A stretch of DNA of 64,000 nucleotides from Candidatus Helarchaeota archaeon (GCA_013375455.1 JABXJT010000005.1:1-64000); one strand, 5' to 3'. Numbered from the stretch's first letter, positions 17,825 to 26,425 are shown. The notes: generated by a model not told the origin, from the letters alone. Translations and numbers: made by a program.

Positions 17825-18679
17825 ATGGCTCAAACAACAGAAACAGAATCAAATCCTTATTTACCCAAACTCATGACAATTGAAGAAATCATTCAGGAGA
17901 ACGATGTCAATGACTTGAAAACTTTCAAGTTCGTTTTCAAGGACCCCGACGGTTTTCAGAAGTTTAATTACGTACCGGGGCAATTTGCCGAACTCTCCCA
18001 TTTCGGAAAAGGAGAATGCCCTATCGGGATTGCCTCTTCACCCACTGAGGAAGGTTTCCTACTTTTCACGATAAAACAGGTAGGCGTGGTAACTACCGCG
18101 TTTCACAACAGCAAAATCGGAGATACTATCGGCATTCGGGGACCGTTCGGCAATGGATGGCCCATTGAAGACCTGACAGGGCATGATGTAGTCATCATTG
18201 GCGGTGGTTTCGCATTCTCCACCCTGCGATCCCTAACTAAGTATATCTTGGCAAAACGCGAACTCTTCAAAAAGGTTACCGTCATCTATGGGGCGCGCAA
18301 TCCAAGTGAGCTCTGTTATAAGAAGGATCTCGAGGAATGGGAAGGAATAAGTAATCTTGATCTCCACTTGACTATCGACCGCCCAGTAGAGGGATGGACA
18401 AAAAAAGTGGGCTTCGTCCCCGCCGTCACCAAAGAGGTAGCCCCTAATCCCGCCGATGCATACGCCATCATCTGTGGTCCCCCCATAATGATTAAATTCA
18501 CGATGCCTGTTATGGACGAGCTTGGCTTCTCCCATGATAAAATCCTGCTTTCCCTTGAGAACCGGATGAAATGCGGCATCGGGAAATGCGGGCACTGCAT
18601 GGTTGGGGAAAAATACGTCTGCACCGATGGACCGGTTTTCACCCAGGCAGTACTCGAGCACATGCCCCGGGAATATTAA
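17825..18679 (+). CDS. FloxA-like FAD/NAD(P)H-binding reductase
   Basis: 284 residues of the ferredoxin-NADP reductase superfamily, close to sulfhydrogenase gamma, AsrB and dihydroorotate-dehydrogenase electron-transfer subunits. The FAD barrel is near 10-105 (PGQFAELS near 51; IGIASSP near 63), the nucleotide domain begins at VVIIGGGFAFSTLRSL (near 121), and a [2Fe-2S] cluster is held by MKCGIGKCGHCMVG ... YVC near 242-262. It would oxidise NADH or NADPH, or run in reverse, feeding the two Fe-S proteins before it. GAAGGTGAG lies upstream of the ATG. It is the last gene of the Hdr locus. Cofactor preference cannot be read from the sequence. Confidence 0.87.
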   Translation: MAQTTETESNPYLPKLMTIEEIIQENDVNDLKTFKFVFKDPDGFQKFNYVPGQFAELSHFGKGECPIGIASSPTEEGFLLFTIKQVGVVTTAFHNSKIGDTIGIRGPFGNGWPIEDLTGHDVVIIGGGFAFSTLRSLTKYILAKRELFKKVTVIYGARNPSELCYKKDLEEWEGISNLDLHLTIDRPVEGWTKKVGFVPAVTKEVAPNPADAYAIICGPPIMIKFTMPVMDELGFSHDKILLSLENRMKCGIGKCGHCMVGEKYVCTDGPVFTQAVLEHMPREY

Positions 18680-18682
18680 CCG

Positions 18683-18698
18683 CCCCTTTTTCCTTTCT
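18683..18698 (+). terminator. Pyrimidine-rich possible terminator of the Hdr locus
   Basis: Directly after the FloxA stop codon is CCCC followed by T5 and then CCTTTC. Archaeal terminators are often simple T-runs, and this one lies between convergent genes. It is weak and carries no clear hairpin. Confidence 0.3.
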
Positions 18699-18714
18699 AA
18701 ACCTGGTAAAAAAA

Positions 18715-19164
18715 TTAGAAAAGGGACTTCTTTTTTATGACAAGGATGCTGAGTGCTAAGAGTCCAAAAATTATGTAGATCAATTGAAATCCTGGTATTC
18801 TAGGTTCCTCGAGGTTATAGGTTATCTGAACAGTGCTAATTCCTGCATTGTAAAAAACAAGGAAATATTGAGTGCCTTGATTTAAATCTATACTCCAATT
18901 TCCACTCGTTCCCGTCTTGTTCCAGAGAGCATAAGGAGGGGGGCTAGAACCTATTGTGGTATTCGCAATCCAAGCAATAACACTGCCAGTCGCTGTAAAG
19001 GTTCCTTTTGTATTTGTACTACTGTCGCCTAAATTAATCATCCACTTTCCCCCCGGGGTTAAGTCAGTTGTGTCATCATCGGCATTTACTATGGTTACGG
19101 GTAAGTAACAGGTGAGAATAATGGTTAACAGGCACCCTAGTACCAAAATTTGCGTTTTTTTCAC
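18715..19164 (-). CDS. Secreted surface protein with RIPGF C-terminal sorting-like signal
   Basis: 149 residues. The N-terminus is a signal peptide (KKTQ, then a hydrophobic run ILVLGCLLTIILTCYL, with cleavage likely near residue 28 before DDDT). The middle has the features of a small beta-rich extracellular domain with Asn/Thr/Gly, including SVIAWIANTT and QGTQYFLVFYNAG. The C-terminus is EEPRIPGF, a hydrophobic helix and KKKSLF. This matches the architecture of PGF-CTERM-type archaeosortase targets, and the same tail is on the protein at 55725-58295. The function of the domain is unknown. The gene is convergent with the Hdr locus. Confidence 0.75.
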   Translation of the reverse strand: MKKTQILVLGCLLTIILTCYLPVTIVNADDDTTDLTPGGKWMINLGDSSTNTKGTFTATGSVIAWIANTTIGSSPPPYALWNKTGTSGNWSIDLNQGTQYFLVFYNAGISTVQITYNLEEPRIPGFQLIYIIFGLLALSILVIKKKSLF

Positions 19165-19304
19165 GTCATCAATTCCTACTATACCTTTAATATATGTCTA
19201 GTACAATCAACCTGTTACAATTATAAAAAAATACTCCAAAATCGAACTGATGATTAATAAGTGAGATTGATGAGTAAAAGACTATGTTGAAGGAGTGATT
19301 TAAT

Positions 19305-20255
19305 TTGATAATCTGCATGCACGCGCATCTCATCCACAAGGAGATGTGGTCTGAAAAACTATGGAATTCCTATATCAGCGGATTTAGTAAAACTATGAAG
19401 GTTCCGAAGAAAGTTATCGAGAAATTCTTGCCTATGCTCTGGGGATGCAACGCAAAAGTATATGTGGAGCAAATGGAAGAGGCAGGCATTGACAAGGCCC
19501 TGGTGATGGGGGCCGATTGGGGATTACATCCCGATATCGGCGAAGCAAAATGGTCAATCGAGGAAGCAAATGAATGGATTGCCAACCAAGCCAATGAATA
19601 TCCGGATAAACTCTTCAGTCTTTGTGCTCTCGATCCTCGGAGGGGGGAGCGCGCAGTTCAACTTTTAGAGAAGGCCGTGGGGAAATGGGGAATGAAGGGA
19701 CTCAAATTGCACCCCACTTCAGGCTATTATCCAGATGACCCTACATTTTTTCCACTCTATGAGAAGTGTTTGGAGTTAGATGTCCCCGTACACTCTCATA
19801 CCGCCGCAACAATTATGGCCCCACTGATGTCCAAATATGCGGATCCCATCTACCTCGATACTCTTGCCGCTAAATTCCCCGATCTGAAAATCGTGATGAT
19901 CCATTGCGGGAGTATGAGCTATCCACTTAAATGCTTAGAGATTATGAGCTCAAGACCCAATGTTTATGCAGAACTCTCGGGGTATCAGGCACAAGCCCGT
20001 TACATGCCGGCGATTTTCCTGCAGAACTTGAGGGCTTTCTTCGATATGCCCGCGTTATTGGGTCCGCCCCCAGGCGATAAAATAATGTATGGCACGGATT
20101 GGCCATTGCTAGACGTGGTGTTGAGCCAAAAGAAGTGGATTGAGTGGCTTCAGGCTATTCCTGAAAAAGGAAAGGAATATGGCTTGAAATTCAAACCGCG
20201 GAAAATCAAAAAATTGCTTGGCTTGAATGCTAAAAAATTCTTAAGGTTACGATAG
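19305..20255 (+). CDS. Amidohydrolase-family metal-dependent hydrolase (TIM barrel)
   Basis: 316 residues of the amidohydrolase-2 type (decarboxylase/lactone hydrolase group). Metal and catalytic residues are visible: MHAHLIH near residue 5-11 (HxH), KLHPTSGYYPDD (near 145) with the barrel Lys/His, HSHTA (near 168), VMIHCGS (near 200) and the final YGTDWPL (near 267). The start is TTG at 19305 with GGAGTG upstream; the next Met is within the HxH motif, so TTG is needed. The substrate is unknown. The 3' end overlaps the convergent membrane-protein gene by nine bases. Confidence 0.82.
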   Translation: MIICMHAHLIHKEMWSEKLWNSYISGFSKTMKVPKKVIEKFLPMLWGCNAKVYVEQMEEAGIDKALVMGADWGLHPDIGEAKWSIEEANEWIANQANEYPDKLFSLCALDPRRGERAVQLLEKAVGKWGMKGLKLHPTSGYYPDDPTFFPLYEKCLELDVPVHSHTAATIMAPLMSKYADPIYLDTLAAKFPDLKIVMIHCGSMSYPLKCLEIMSSRPNVYAELSGYQAQARYMPAIFLQNLRAFFDMPALLGPPPGDKIMYGTDWPLLDVVLSQKKWIEWLQAIPEKGKEYGLKFKPRKIKKLLGLNAKKFLRLR

Positions 20256-21299
20256 AACGGTCATAAAGACCATTAGAACTATTATTAATCCAAGCATCAA
20301 GCCCAGAACTATACCTTTTCCCCAGTTCGGCAGTTTCTCGAAGTTAGCAGAATTAAGTAACAAATATAGGAGCGGCACGATGAGCCAAGGGATTATTCCA
20401 AGGAAGAGACCAACCACTGGAACTAGAACTAGGAAGAGATGCATGAGACATACCATCCCTATCATTACAAATATCATAGGAACCCCTAGGGGATCATAAC
20501 TCCAGTTGCTGAATCGTAACCTATTCTTCACACTAGAAAACCAGGAGGGAAACCCGTGCGTCTTCAGACGCCAAAGAGTGAAAAATGCCGCCAATCCAAG
20601 CGCAACACCTAAGAACGTCATCCCCGTAATAAAAATCACATCCTCTCCTACCCCAAACAACTGGAGGAGTTCTGCATTCATGTAAGCGGCAAATAACCAA
20701 ATGATGGGCGGGAGTAACTCCTTGTGACTCTTCGGCACAGTGAACAGATAAAGTGCCAACCCTGCACCGATGAACGCCTCCGTGAGGAAGAACCACATTT
20801 GCGGTCTAATGATAAGCAGGTCGTAGCCAAATTCTTTCACCCAAAATCCAGCAAGAGGTTCTGCCCCAGTACCGAGACAAATTGCCCACCATGACCAATC
20901 ATAAATGAGCCAATGCGCACACCAATATCCCAAGAATAATGCCAAGGCTTGAAACCCATTAATCTTACGTGATTGGACCATGAGGATCATGAGAATCGCG
21001 AAGAATGTGAGGATCGCAAAATAGGCAAAGTCTGTCCCGAAGAAAAATGCTGGGATATTAGTTACAACACTATCCATTTTGTCACTAATCGCTAAGAGAT
21101 AGACCATACTAGTAATGAAAGCAAATCCCAGGGCCATGAAGATGGTCCACCTCCAGCTATGATCGGTCAAGTTGCGGACGGGGGAATGCCCGGTTTTTTT
21201 CATATAAGTTTCGCGTAAATCCTCTAGATGCTGTTCGGTTTCCGAAATCTCCTTTTCTAATTCTTCTAATGACAAGGCTTCCTTATCCGAGGCGTTCAT
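20247..21299 (-). CDS. Polytopic membrane protein of unknown function
   Basis: 350 residues. The N-terminal 35 residues form a short coiled coil rich in Glu (SLEELEKEISETEQHLEDLR), cytoplasmic by charge. Around nine transmembrane helices follow, the first near 50-70 and the last two near 300-345. A loop has several Trp (HWLIYDWSWWAIC). I do not recognise a family. The ATG at 21299 follows GAGGGTGAGTG on the minus strand, a good ribosome site. The gene stands alone, with an 18-bp hairpin upstream of its promoter region. Confidence 0.65.
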   Translation of the reverse strand: MNASDKEALSLEELEKEISETEQHLEDLRETYMKKTGHSPVRNLTDHSWRWTIFMALGFAFITSMVYLLAISDKMDSVVTNIPAFFFGTDFAYFAILTFFAILMILMVQSRKINGFQALALFLGYWCAHWLIYDWSWWAICLGTGAEPLAGFWVKEFGYDLLIIRPQMWFFLTEAFIGAGLALYLFTVPKSHKELLPPIIWLFAAYMNAELLQLFGVGEDVIFITGMTFLGVALGLAAFFTLWRLKTHGFPSWFSSVKNRLRFSNWSYDPLGVPMIFVMIGMVCLMHLFLVLVPVVGLFLGIIPWLIVPLLYLLLNSANFEKLPNWGKGIVLGLMLGLIIVLMVFMTVLS

Positions 21300-21415
21300 T
21301 CACTCACCCTCAATTAAAAATACTCTGCAAGAGATTTCTTTTACTGGCATTAAAAATTATCCATTAGAATTCACATTGATCGTGAATGAAAAAAAACTAT
21401 AGTAAGGATCTCTTC

Positions 21416-21459
21416 TTTAAGCCCATGAGACTCAGAGCCAAGAGTCTCATGGGCTTAAA
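21416..21459. repeat. Perfect 18-bp inverted repeat with 8-base loop
   Basis: Bases 21416-21433 (TTTAAGCCCATGAGACTC) are the exact reverse complement of 21442-21459, with the loop AGAGCCAA. It starts five bases after the stop codon of the minus-strand MNT gene and lies upstream of the minus-strand membrane-protein gene. It can act as a terminator/insulator between them on the minus strand. A small transposable or REP-like element is the alternative. Confidence 0.85.
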
Positions 21460-21464
21460 ATCTC

Positions 21465-21764
21465 TCATATATAAGCAACTTCTCGTAAGATGGCGTCTTT
21501 AAATTCTTCTCTTAAAGCCCTTTTCGGAACAACATCCACTTTAAAATTTAATCTCTCAATTAGGAAATTTTCAAGTTCAATTAAGTCAATTAAATCTGCC
21601 CCATCTGCAAAATCTACTAAAATATCAATGTCACTATCTTCCTTTTGTTCTGCTCTTATATAAGAACCAAAAACTCCTATACTTGTTACCTTATACTTCT
21701 TCTTAATTTCATCTTTTAGTTTTCTAATCGTATTGATAATTTCTTGTAGAGTTATCATTTTCAT
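21465..21764 (-). CDS. MNT-type minimal nucleotidyltransferase, without a HEPN partner
   Basis: 99 residues. The polymerase-beta-like nucleotidyltransferase signature is intact: GVFGSYIRAEQKEDSDIDI (near 30-48), with the GS motif and DxD, and a third Asp in FKVDVVPK (near 75). Such proteins are MntA antitoxins that AMPylate HEPN (DUF86) ribonuclease toxins. The C-terminus (ILREVAYI) is of the type usually followed directly by the HEPN gene, but here only 165 bases separate it from the next start and no HEPN frame is present, and none is upstream. It therefore looks like an orphan. GGAGAATGA precedes the start. Confidence 0.85.
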   Translation of the reverse strand: MKMITLQEIINTIRKLKDEIKKKYKVTSIGVFGSYIRAEQKEDSDIDILVDFADGADLIDLIELENFLIERLNFKVDVVPKRALREEFKDAILREVAYI

Positions 21765-21849
21765 TCTCCAGATTTACTTACTCTTATTTTAAAAATAAAA
21801 CCTTCCATTAAAACATAGCTCATATTGGATTGCACTAAAATTTCTTGCC

Positions 21850-22059
21850 TTAAACCTCATTCTGCCCCGTGACCAGATCTAGTAATTTTTTTTTATCGTA
21901 CTTGACCAGGCACTCCCGGCAAACCCCTCAATGCGAATGCAAGTAATGCCACACGAGCGTAATTTCTTTTTTATGACAACTAACGCATTCACCTTTCAAT
22001 TGTTGACTCCCTAACTCAATTGAAAATTGATGCTCGCACGTCAGCTCTGTCGAGTAAAA
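21850..22059 (-). pseudogene. Small zinc-ribbon gene interrupted by an in-frame TGA
   Basis: Read on the minus strand, one frame gives QQLKGECVSCHKKEIT and WHYLHSH, then a TGA at 21928-21930, then GVCRECLVKYDKKKLL and a TAA at 21850-21852. The two CxxC knuckles fall on opposite sides of the stop, so together they form one zinc ribbon. A GTG at 22038 could start it. Either the gene is decayed by a single base change, or the TGA is read through. No homologous complete copy is in the window. Confidence 0.45.
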
Positions 22060-22118
22060 ATCACATCTACCCTTTCACGGGTCAAATTATGGCATTCCCG
22101 AATTAGTGATTTTCAATC

Positions 22119-22727
22119 TTATTCTTTTATACTATGTTTATGAACGATTCGGTCAATTTTAACGAGCTGGTCTGCGGGAGAGCGGGCATTAAATTTTTTC
22201 TTGACCAACTCAACGAGAATTTCACCGTGAGGGGAGTTGACCCGGAGTATCAAGTTCGTGGAGCCGTGCGCTCCCCACCGGAATGTGAAGCCTTTGGAAA
22301 CCACGTTTTCGAGATTGAAGGAGATGTCCATGAGGTACCACCACGGAACTTTCAGTTCTTTAGCAAGTGTTTTAAGGCGATAAAGATTTTCCTCGTCAAT
22401 TTTTGGGAGCCCCTCCAGTTTTCCGCTTTTACCTTTACTCAGGAGGTCTGATAATTTTCTAGCAGTAATTTGCATCTCAGTTTCCGTGAAACCTATTTCA
22501 CAATGTGCAGAAATCGCCTTTCGCTTATTGTTCTCATTCCTGAATATGATTTTGACCCCTATATTTTCGAAATAGACTAGCGGTTTTTCAAACGAGCTGG
22601 GCTCAAATAGCGCGTGGGAACATTCTTCACAATAGTACTTCCAACTGCGCCCGGCCAGATCTGGCTCCATCCTACAGGCAGGAGTCAGCTTGATGATTTC
22701 CTTCCCACAATTTTCACATTGATACAT
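22119..22727 (-). CDS. Zinc-ribbon protein of unknown function
   Basis: 202 residues. The N-terminus is a treble-clef or zinc-ribbon module: CENCGKEI (residues 4-11) and CEECSHALF (near 33-41), with an Arg-rich spacer. The remainder (50-200) has a mixed alpha/beta character, with a helix ITARKLSDLLSKG and a tract KVPWWYLMDISFNLENV. I do not recognise a family. It is followed downstream by the decayed zinc-ribbon frame, and the two may have been neighbours in a unit. The start ATG is clear; a short T/A-rich intergenic region separates it from the divergent small gene at 22831. Confidence 0.65.
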   Translation of the reverse strand: MYQCENCGKEIIKLTPACRMEPDLAGRSWKYYCEECSHALFEPSSFEKPLVYFENIGVKIIFRNENNKRKAISAHCEIGFTETEMQITARKLSDLLSKGKSGKLEGLPKIDEENLYRLKTLAKELKVPWWYLMDISFNLENVVSKGFTFRWGAHGSTNLILRVNSPHGEILVELVKKKFNARSPADQLVKIDRIVHKHSIKE

Positions 22728-22830
22728 TTATATGCCCCTATATTTGCATTTCGTGAAATGGGTATAGATAAATATGGATAGATGATATAAAAGTATGATT
22801 GAAATGAATTAAGCAGGAGTAGATAGAAAA

Positions 22831-22989
22831 ATGAGTAGGGATAGACCGATCAACCTCATGGGAACATCTAGCCTTTCGCGGCTCACGATTTGGTACGAAG
22901 AGCTTGAAAAAGCGAAACCGCAACTATTAACGGAGTTCGATAGAAGAATCTATGAACGGATTGTTGATTTACTCGGCGTCAAACCGTGA
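22831..22989 (+). CDS. Small 52-residue protein
   Basis: An ATG at 22831 is preceded by AGCAGGAG at 22812-22819, a good ribosome site. The product is 52 residues, starts MSRDRPINLMG and ends LLGVKP, with a highly charged helical centre (WYEELEKAKPQL and FDRRIYERIVDLL). It reads like a genuine soluble helical protein: low in Cys, and with balanced codons like its neighbours. The family is not recognised; a small regulatory or adaptor protein is possible. It is divergent from the zinc-ribbon gene at 22119-22727. Confidence 0.6.
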   Translation: MSRDRPINLMGTSSLSRLTIWYEELEKAKPQLLTEFDRRIYERIVDLLGVKP

Positions 22990-23053
22990 TTTTAGCATCA
23001 TATCTATAAAAAATAAATTGGATTCTTGTAAAAAAAGAGAGGTAAAAAAGGTT

Positions 23054-23941
23054 CTATTGAATTTTCTGCAGGACCGGATCGACTTTAACCCGGTGTAGCT
23101 TAAATCCAAGTTCGTCAGGATTCATGCCAAGGGCGAGTCCAAGCAGTTCTGGGTAGTACATGACGGGTATTTTGAATTGGGCGCTGTAGGGTTCTTTTTT
23201 GAGTTGTAATTGCCCCATTTCGTACTGAATGTAACAGAGTGGGCAGAGCATTGTCATGCAATCGGCGTTCATTCGTTCCACTTGGGCGACCTTGTCGTGC
23301 ACCATCCAGAGTTGATTTTCCTTATCGATGCCTTCGATGCCCGTGCCGCAGCAGAGCATTTTCCGCAGGTATGGGATGCTTTCCGCACCGAGCGCATTGA
23401 CCAGGTCGTCCAGGGATTTGGGCTGGAACGGGTCGTCAATCTTGAGAATGGCACTGGGGCGGATGACGTGGCAGCCGTAATGGACGGCGACGCGGATGCC
23501 TTTCAATTCTTTTTGAACGCTCGATTTGATTTTGTCAATGCCCACATCATTATATAAGACTTCTAGAACGTGTCTGACTTTCTGCGTCCCCTTGTATTCC
23601 TTGCCAATTTTGGAAAGGACCGCATTAACTTTCTCTTTATGACCATCATGTTGCAATTCAGTGTTGACCGTCCGCAAAGTTTCGAAGCACCCATTGCAGA
23701 GGGCGACGATGTCCAGACCTTTCTCTTCCGCCAGGACGAGATTGATGGCAGCCATTGCCATCCAGGCATCTTGGCTCAATTCTTGAATGCCGATCGGTTC
23801 CGGACAGCAGCCAAATTCTTTAATATCAACTAAATTTACGTCCAGTTTTGGAAGAACCTTCCGAGCTGCGAGCTCCAAATGCGGTAGCCGATTGGGGATG
23901 TTACATCCCAGGAATAATGCGTAATCTACCATTTCTCTCAC
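23054..23941 (-). CDS. hdrB: HdrB-type subunit with two CCG domains
   Basis: 295 residues, the usual HdrB length. Both CCG domains are complete: LGCNIPNR, then FGCCPEPIG, then ALCNGCFETL in the first, and VHYGCHVIRP, then LCCGTGIEG, then LCPLCYIQYE in the second. By the HdrB structure these bind two non-cubane [4Fe-4S] clusters that reduce a heterodisulfide or similar substrate. The gene overlaps hdrC by four bases (ATGA), so the two are co-translated. No hdrA is adjacent; the HdrA partner may come from the locus at 4973-15342. The N-terminus could start at MREMVDYALF or at the second Met. Confidence 0.9.
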   Translation of the reverse strand: MREMVDYALFLGCNIPNRLPHLELAARKVLPKLDVNLVDIKEFGCCPEPIGIQELSQDAWMAMAAINLVLAEEKGLDIVALCNGCFETLRTVNTELQHDGHKEKVNAVLSKIGKEYKGTQKVRHVLEVLYNDVGIDKIKSSVQKELKGIRVAVHYGCHVIRPSAILKIDDPFQPKSLDDLVNALGAESIPYLRKMLCCGTGIEGIDKENQLWMVHDKVAQVERMNADCMTMLCPLCYIQYEMGQLQLKKEPYSAQFKIPVMYYPELLGLALGMNPDELGFKLHRVKVDPVLQKIQ

Positions 23942-24441
23942 TCCTCCTTCGGTTTATAGCCAGTCAGTTTGATAAAGCCGCTTGCCTCAGCCACTTTCTT
24001 GATATTTGCTACAATGGGGCGTGGCACTTCCGGAAGATTTAGTTGCTGGCGTCTTCGTTGAATCGCACTGCTCCCAGGATTAATCAAGCCATATTCCATT
24101 AAAGCGCTCACTTCAGCATTTAAATGCTCTGGAAACTTCCCACGCTGGGTCGCAAGATTGCGTAAGAGGACGAGAATTTCGCTAACCTTAACGCCTTGGG
24201 GACAAGCCTCGAGGCAGGCGTGGCACATCGTGCAAAGCCACAATACCGGGTCGTCCAACGTGGATTCTTTAAAGCCCAGCAGGACGTTTTCCATGATCCG
24301 ACGTGGATTATAAATCTTGGTATAGCGGAGAGCAGGACAGCCCCCCGAACACGTGCCGCATTGATAACAATAATTCACACTAAAACCTTCACCGAGTTTG
24401 GAAAGCTCTTTCCGAAACTCGCTTGAAATCGTCAAACTCAT
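23938..24441 (-). CDS. hdrC: HdrC-type 2[4Fe-4S] subunit
   Basis: 167 residues, the usual HdrC size. The clusters are held by CYQCGTCSGGCPA (near 21-33) and CTMCHACLEACPQ (near 70-82). HdrC carries electrons from HdrA to HdrB. The gene is the first of a two-gene unit with hdrB. It is divergent from the acyl-CoA synthetase gene, with 160 bases between the starts, which suggests shared regulation and links this Hdr unit to acyl-CoA metabolism rather than to methanogenesis. That link is inference from position. Confidence 0.9.
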   Translation of the reverse strand: MSLTISSEFRKELSKLGEGFSVNYCYQCGTCSGGCPALRYTKIYNPRRIMENVLLGFKESTLDDPVLWLCTMCHACLEACPQGVKVSEILVLLRNLATQRGKFPEHLNAEVSALMEYGLINPGSSAIQRRRQQLNLPEVPRPIVANIKKVAEASGFIKLTGYKPKEE

Positions 24442-24601
24442 TTTTCATACCCCTGTGTAAATACTCGAAAACATTCACTGCATTTAATGAAAAACGATTA
24501 AACGATGAAAATTTAAATTTTTCTTACTGTAAAAGGATTTTAGTATGTGTCTTAGTTAAAATTTTTCAAGAATAGAAATGAATTAAGTGTGAGGAAAGAC
24601 G
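24442..24601. promoter_or_regulatory. Divergent promoter region between hdrC and the acyl-CoA synthetase gene
   Basis: 160 bases separate the two start codons. An AT-only box, AAAATTTAAATTTTT near 24507-24521, is symmetric and could serve as a TATA element on either strand. The plus-strand gene has GAGGAAA at 24591-24597 as ribosome site. The exact transcription starts cannot be told from sequence alone. Confidence 0.45.
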
Positions 24602-26317
24602 ATGACAAATGAGGAAGATCAATGCGATTTCGAGATCGATATGAATATTTATGAGGATGTCAGCCCTTTCATGGAGAGGGATAGAATTTGGCAGAGGCAT
24701 GTACCAGAGAACATCCCAAAAGCTTTGAAATATCCAGATCATTTACCGAATTTGTATTGTAGTTTAGCGCATTCTACAGCCGAATTCCCGAACGTGTGTG
24801 CTGTATACGACTACGATCGGGAGGAGAAATATACCTACCGCGAATTAAAGTATAATGCTGATAAATTAGCCAGCGCTCTGCGAAACTTAGGGATCAAGAA
24901 AGGGGATGGCGTAGGTATATTCTGTGGAAATTGTCCGGAATTTTACTTCACGCTGTATGCCGTTTTGAAGATAGGGGCCATTTTGGTACCAATTAATCCG
25001 CTCTTGAAGAAGAAGGAAATCTTGCACATCGTGAGCAGCGCCGCCATCATAAAGGTGATGATGACGCATCAAAGACAGCTAGGAGTGGTGAAACGGGTTG
25101 TCAAGCAGCATCCTATTGAAAAGATAATCGTCATAAAGCGAGACAAAGAGTCGGAAGAAACTATGGATTTTGATGAAGTCTTGGCCTCCGGCGATCCACA
25201 TTCCCCCCTAGAGAAAATGAATCTCAAGGAAGACGTGGCGTTGCTGATGTACACGGGCGGAACGACGGGGTTACCTAAGGGAGTTATGCTGACGCATTTT
25301 AACATAATGGCAACGGTCCTGCAAACCAGTTCACGTTTATATCCAATCGATAAAGCATTAGCGTTTCGAGGGAAATGGGCCAACCTTAACGTGCTGCCAC
25401 TCTGCCATATTTATGGAATTGTGATGACGATAAGCACCCTGACCCATGGCTATATGAACGTTCTCATGACATTTAATCCAGGAAACATTCTCAAAGCCAT
25501 TGAAAAATACAAGATCAAGGTATTTTCCGGGATTCCGACTATGTTCGTGTTTATTGCGAACCACCCAGACTTCTTAAAGTATGACTTAACCTCGCTCGAA
25601 TTGGTCACCAGTGCAGCAGCGGCCCTGGCGCCGAGCATTGGAAAGAAATGGGAAGAAGCTGGCGTGAAAATCGTGCAGGGTTATGGTCTTACAGAGTGCA
25701 GTCCCGCGACGCACTTACAACCCATTGAATGGTGCGCTACCGTGGATGAGTCCATCGGAATTCCGATTCCCGATACGGATACCAAGATCGTCGATCCAGT
25801 AGATCCCACCAAGGAGTTAGAGTTAGGGCAAGCAGGTGAATTACTCATTCGTGGGCCGCAAGTGATGAAAGGCTATTGGAGAAATCCAGAAGCCACGGCA
25901 CGAGTTCTACTAGAAGGCGGCTGGTTACGCACGGGCGATATCGCAAAGATGGATGAAAACGGCTACTTCTATATCGTGGGGCGTTCAAAAGAAATGATCA
26001 AGTACAAGGGCTACCGCATTCTTCCGTTTGAAGTGGAAAAAACGCTGTACGATCATCCTGCGGTGTTGGAGTGTGCCGTAATTGGGGTGCCCCGCGAAGA
26101 CATTGGGGAGAACATCAAAGCGTTCATTAAACTGCGTCCTGAATACAAGGGCAAAATCACGGAACAGGAGATCATTGATTGGGCGAAGGAAGAAATGGCC
26201 GGCTATAAATGGCCACGCCTCGTGGAATTCGTAGAGACCATTCCGAAAACAGCGGTGGGCAAAGTCTTTCGGCGACAATTACGGGACAAGGAATTGAAAA
26301 AACTACAATCTGAATGA
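24602..26317 (+). CDS. AMP-forming acyl-CoA synthetase (fatty acid-CoA ligase family)
   Basis: 571 residues of the ANL adenylating superfamily, close to long- or medium-chain acyl-CoA synthetases. The ATP-binding loop is LMYTGGTTGLPKGVMLTH (near 214-231), then the A4/A5-type block QGYGLTECSPATH (near 359), GWLRTGDIAKMDENGYF (near 440), the hinge VGRSKEMIKYKGYRI (near 459), and the C-terminal catalytic Lys in PKTAVGKVFRR (near 553). It activates a carboxylic acid to its CoA ester through an acyl-adenylate. The ATG follows GAGGAAAGACG. The substrate chain length cannot be fixed. Confidence 0.92.
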   Translation: MTNEEDQCDFEIDMNIYEDVSPFMERDRIWQRHVPENIPKALKYPDHLPNLYCSLAHSTAEFPNVCAVYDYDREEKYTYRELKYNADKLASALRNLGIKKGDGVGIFCGNCPEFYFTLYAVLKIGAILVPINPLLKKKEILHIVSSAAIIKVMMTHQRQLGVVKRVVKQHPIEKIIVIKRDKESEETMDFDEVLASGDPHSPLEKMNLKEDVALLMYTGGTTGLPKGVMLTHFNIMATVLQTSSRLYPIDKALAFRGKWANLNVLPLCHIYGIVMTISTLTHGYMNVLMTFNPGNILKAIEKYKIKVFSGIPTMFVFIANHPDFLKYDLTSLELVTSAAAALAPSIGKKWEEAGVKIVQGYGLTECSPATHLQPIEWCATVDESIGIPIPDTDTKIVDPVDPTKELELGQAGELLIRGPQVMKGYWRNPEATARVLLEGGWLRTGDIAKMDENGYFYIVGRSKEMIKYKGYRILPFEVEKTLYDHPAVLECAVIGVPREDIGENIKAFIKLRPEYKGKITEQEIIDWAKEEMAGYKWPRLVEFVETIPKTAVGKVFRRQLRDKELKKLQSE

Positions 26318-26331
26318 CACTACCATTATAG

Positions 26332-26340
26332 TTTTTTTTT
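26332..26340 (+). terminator. T9 run after the acyl-CoA synthetase gene
   Basis: Nine T residues lie 15 bases beyond the stop codon, followed by GCAACAATC and another T5. A bare T-run of this length is the usual archaeal intrinsic terminator. Confidence 0.6.
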
Positions 26341-26425
26341 GCAACAATCTTTTTATGTTATGTAAAAGCAAAGCTTTTTAATTTCAGAATGAAGAATGAA
26401 AAAGAAAAATTAAGGAAGCGATTAA

